A DNA stretch of 64,000 nucleotides from Varroa destructor (taxonomy: Eukaryota > Arthropoda > Arachnida > Mesostigmata > Varroidae). Both the position numbers and the translations under genes were made by a program. The stretch is from NCBI RefSeq assembly GCF_002443255.2, contig NW_019211458.1, positions 28,734,485 to 28,798,484 of the forward strand, written 5' to 3'. A model generated the notes under the pieces. That model was not told the origin of the DNA, ran no database searches, and saw nothing but the letters and a program-made list of their open reading frames with translations. The stretch's first letter is position 1; every line of letters starts with the position of its first letter. Positions 60,760-64,000 of the stretch are shown here, in pieces.

Positions 60760-63700
60760 ACCAAAAGCACATATTTACCGTTGATTCTCGCTAAAGAAGA
60801 AATGATTAAGATACATAATTAAATGATTATCATAATGTTTAATTACTTTTACTATTATCACAGTGCCTAATATCTTTTAAAGGGAATCACTAGTGATAAC
60901 AGAGCTATAAGGACCCAGCCGGAACGGCGTCGCATGCGTTCTAGTGAAGCGGTACGGGGAACTATCACAATGCGTAAAGCCTGTTGCTGGTCGTCACAGA
61001 GCGGAAGCAAAAGTGTCGGCTAAGAACGCCATTACTGTTTTCTTTATTGGAACTTTGCCACAGCTAGAACATATGCTATATTAGGCGAAATGTTACATAT
61101 GCCGAAAGCCAAACTAAAATTCGAGGATGAATATGGAAGATGCGTTATATAAAGTACAGGTTGAAGATAAAAATCTAGACTTGAATCATGCGTCATATGC
61201 ACTGATAATTGGGGGGGTCTTTACGGAAAATAGATTAATCTATTTTACAAAGAAGAAAAAGAGTTACGATCTCTTTCTTGGTGGCTGGGCTTGGCCTGAG
61301 ATTTCACGATCGAAAAGTTATACTCGAAAATTTCGTGTTTAGAGTTTGAGGAAGGGTGTCGTAGTTAGAAAATTGGATATACTATTGTCCTACACTGGGT
61401 TTTTTTTGGAGGCTACGTAGTACAAAAATCCTTTTTTTGGTTAATATGACTAACAATTTGTATTGTGATAATTAATAGTTATGCCCGAATCCATCATTAT
61501 CCTCCCTGTAACATGTGAGCGTAACACGGTTCGCTATCGCAGAACAGTCATCACTACTGGTTGGACCGCTTGTGCATATGAGATAGGCTAAATGCCGCGG
61601 TTCGAACCACACAGAGTGTGGTTCGAACACACCCGGTGTGACCATTGTAATGTAGGAGAATCGAACTTAAGGACGTCTCGGGCGATCCTGCTCTAAAGCC
61701 TGACGTGAGCAAATTTTTCTCTACTCCATGTTAGTAGATGCGAGCCATTGACTAATGCTTAAAGCCAATATCAAAGTGGTCTCTATAGTTATTATTAATG
61801 ATTTTAATAATACATTTTGACTTCATTTTAAGGCCAAAAGAATAAAAAGTTTAACCAAAAGAAAAGCCAACGGGAAAATGCAAATGACGCAAATAAAAAA
61901 TAACGCGGCGCTAATCTGTGTTACGTATAATGTACGTGCTGTGTTATTCGGTTTAGAATTTTCTCTTGGACAAAAAGTCGTGTTGACACCACGGGGCGCT
62001 GATAATAATATTTGAAAATCTCACTCAATCCTGCTTAGTTCACTATAGGACAAACGTCTCTGATCTCTACAGATGTACGAGAGAGAGCTATAGTGCGTCC
62101 GTGGAGAGTTCCTTATGAAATTTAAACGGAAGAAAAATTCAAAAATAATACATTCATAGGATACGACGCTGATACAAATAGAACAGCGTTAAAGTTCTGC
62201 AGATTCTGTTTAAACCATCAAGTGTTGTACCTTCGATGCATGATTTCATCGTCGAAGACAGAGGACGACTTCGTAGTCACTTACCATCGTCACCTGATGT
62301 ACGACAGCAGCTTTATTTCCATAGGATGACTTTTACAGACCTACGACCCATACGCTGTATGGGCATACGCGTCGCTGATTCGACCTGTACAGTTTATAGT
62401 TGCTAAATCGTATGAATTAAAACTAAATAAACTGTTCTATATATTTTTATCAGTTAATTTAGAGCAACTATGGATAGCCACAAGGTTATTCAACGAAAGC
62501 TGGCGCGTTCACGTTGCCGCGTACTGTGATGTTAACACTATCGCTTCGAGAAGCAGCAAATCCCCAAGGTCAACCTTTGACACCGCGGTCAGGAATCAGT
62601 CGGGCATCATGCATGTTCAATAGTATCGCAGAATATTACAATATATACCACTGTACCATTACTTCTAGGTTCCATCATACTTCCATCTTACTAGGATGGG
62701 CCCATCGAGGTGTCAGCAAAAGATTTAGAAAAAAAATTCTTATGTAATAATGTAGTATACTTGGTGACAGCTGTAATTTTAATAGCCGATGTGGAGACGT
62801 TTCGATTTCCTGAAAAATGACTGGCTATCGGAGAGCTCTAAGTAGCATTTGGGGAAGTTGTCGTAATTAACAAACTGAATCGAAGATGACAATTATTTTT
62901 TTTTCGTACATTATTTATTATGCTCACCGCGCCAACAGGGCCGCTAAAGGCTATCGATATATGTCCGTTTATAAAATAAAAACATAAGAGAAGCTATTAA
63001 CAGGGGTGGTTGAATAGGGGATGTCCGTTGCAAATATGCTGAACAGAGCTTTTATATTCATTTGATATGTGTAAGATACGAATTTATTTGGCTTTGTAAC
63101 GACACGTCGTGTAAGGTTATCCAAAGGATACACAACTATTTTGCGCTTTAAAGTATCGGTTGAACTGTTACAAATCAAGACAAGTGACGCTCAGGACATG
63201 TCTAGCAGTTAAAGGGAAAGTACAACTATCCACTTGTACAATTGATGGATGATGACCTTACGTAAGCAACGCCAAAAAGAAATAATCGCGCGGAAGGCAT
63301 GAGACCAAACTTATATATCACATAGCAATGCTGAGCTACAGAAAATGGATAAATTTAATCAACAATGACCATTAGCTGTGGCAACTTAGCAACTCGTGGT
63401 GTTGGCCTAAGAAAACAAGGGCGAGCCACTCAATAAAAAGAACATTGTAAATCGGTTTCCCTTTCACGTGAGCTAAACTTCTATTTGAAACAGCATAACG
63501 TCGGTGTTTCGCTACGGTTGCCAGTGATTTCCTGCCACTTTTTTGACAGACAGGTGGCTGTTGTTTCACTGTGGCTTTTATAAGAGAATGCGACTTGAGT
63601 TGTAAAAGCTTTTTTGGCATACTTCAAAGTCCTGATCGGTACGCTATGCTTCCGGCTAAGATCAAATAGTCGCCACCCGGCAATAGCATCCCCCATATCA

Positions 63701-64000
63701 AAAAACTTTACTCGCAATTGGGGCAATAATAGCTCCCCTCGCGCTATGAAACAGCGAACATAGAGTCAGCCTATCATGCCGGAGAAATTTAGTTCTGCTG
63801 GCAACAGAATTTCATGAGTGTACGCGAACCGAGAAATTTGACATCTGTTTATAGTGCCTTCGAAATGGATTAAAGCTCAATCATATAACCTTCTGACTAC
63901 TCGAATTTATAGAGACTTCACCGGGTATTATTAACTCGCGCACGTTAGAAATGCATTATCGTAGTATCCAGCAAGCTTAAGTTACTAAATCGGGCCTTTC
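60760..64000. other. No supportable gene; expected place for SWEET exon 1, not found
   Basis: Frames of 60-82 codons at 61127-61342 (+), 62514-62747 (+), 62969-63178 (-) and 63372-63726 (-) have no recognised domain. I looked on the minus strand for a short hydrophobic start exon ending two bases into a codon and found none with an ATG. A minus-strand donor with a hydrophobic frame in the right phase exists at 63261-63266 (ending FFLALL), but it has no start codon. Confidence 0.4.
61600..61640. repeat. Nested hairpin cluster (13-bp stem, 3-base loop, plus second stem)
   Basis: GTTCGAACCACAC (61600-61612) and GTGTGGTTCGAAC (61616-61628) are perfect complements around loop AGA. The next bases form a second stem, CACACC/GGTGTG (61628-61633, 61635-61640), with a one-base loop. 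Each arm of the first stem itself contains the palindrome GTTCGAAC. The stem includes C/G pairs in an otherwise AT-rich area. Confidence 0.95.

Noticed and set aside
61640..61720. tRNA-like stretch on the minus strand (AGTTCGATTCTCC with AGAGCAGGATCG)
   Set aside because: The T-arm stems do not pair and no acceptor stem closes; not enough for a tRNA call.
62280..62345. Minus-strand donor ATG|GTAAGT considered as the end of SWEET exon 1
   Set aside because: The preceding frames have a stop close by and are not hydrophobic.

Overview
The window looks like a gene-poor stretch of an animal nuclear genome, most likely an arthropod. The base composition is fairly AT-rich, dinucleotide and tetranucleotide microsatellites are frequent, and there is one assembly gap of exactly 100 N (42683-42782) inside a TA repeat. 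The one recognisable gene is split by GT-AG introns and codes for an animal-type SWEET sugar transporter. No bacterial-style operons, ribosome binding sites, CRISPR arrays, rRNA or convincing tRNA genes were seen. The species cannot be fixed from the sequence.

The confident gene lies on the minus strand at 55831-58456. Five exons (58456-58379, 58184-58061, 57177-57016, 56608-56489, 55929-55831) join in phase through canonical splice sites and encode 193 residues of a SWEET/MtN3/saliva protein (SLC50 family), from the loop after the first membrane helix to the stop codon. The first exon was not found in the 5.5 kb between exon A and the window edge.

The other reading frames do not resemble protein families I know. 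With about 6% stop codons per codon (a hand estimate), more than a dozen open frames of 100 codons are expected by chance in 64 kb read six ways, so length alone proves nothing. I list only those with an extra argument: a splice signal in the right phase, a signal peptide, a hydrophobic segment, or consecutive same-strand frames. All have low confidence. The better ones are 35974-36273 (+), a first exon ending at GTGAGT; 19803-19692 (-), a first exon ending at GTAAGT with a possible second exon at 16644-16421; 7567-7235 (-); 11377-11538 (+), a signal-peptide frame; 37948-38202 (+); and fragmented blocks at 22.5-23.2, 43.4-43.9, 54.0-54.7 and 59.0-60.4 kb.

Layout: 0-1.6 kb AT-rich and empty; 1.6-2.8 kb GC- and pyrimidine-rich; 2.8-5 kb empty; 5-12 kb scattered possible exons; 12-19 kb mostly empty, with a 158-bp inverted repeat at 17.8-18.6 kb; 19.5-31.4 kb with several GC/CpG-rich blocks that look like exons or promoters; 31.4-43 kb AT-rich with a few possible exons and the gap; 43-44 kb GC-rich block; 44-54 kb mostly empty, with an inverted pair of CTCF-like cores at 51.0 kb; 55.8-58.5 kb the SWEET gene; 59-64 kb fragmented open frames and a striking hairpin at 61.6 kb.
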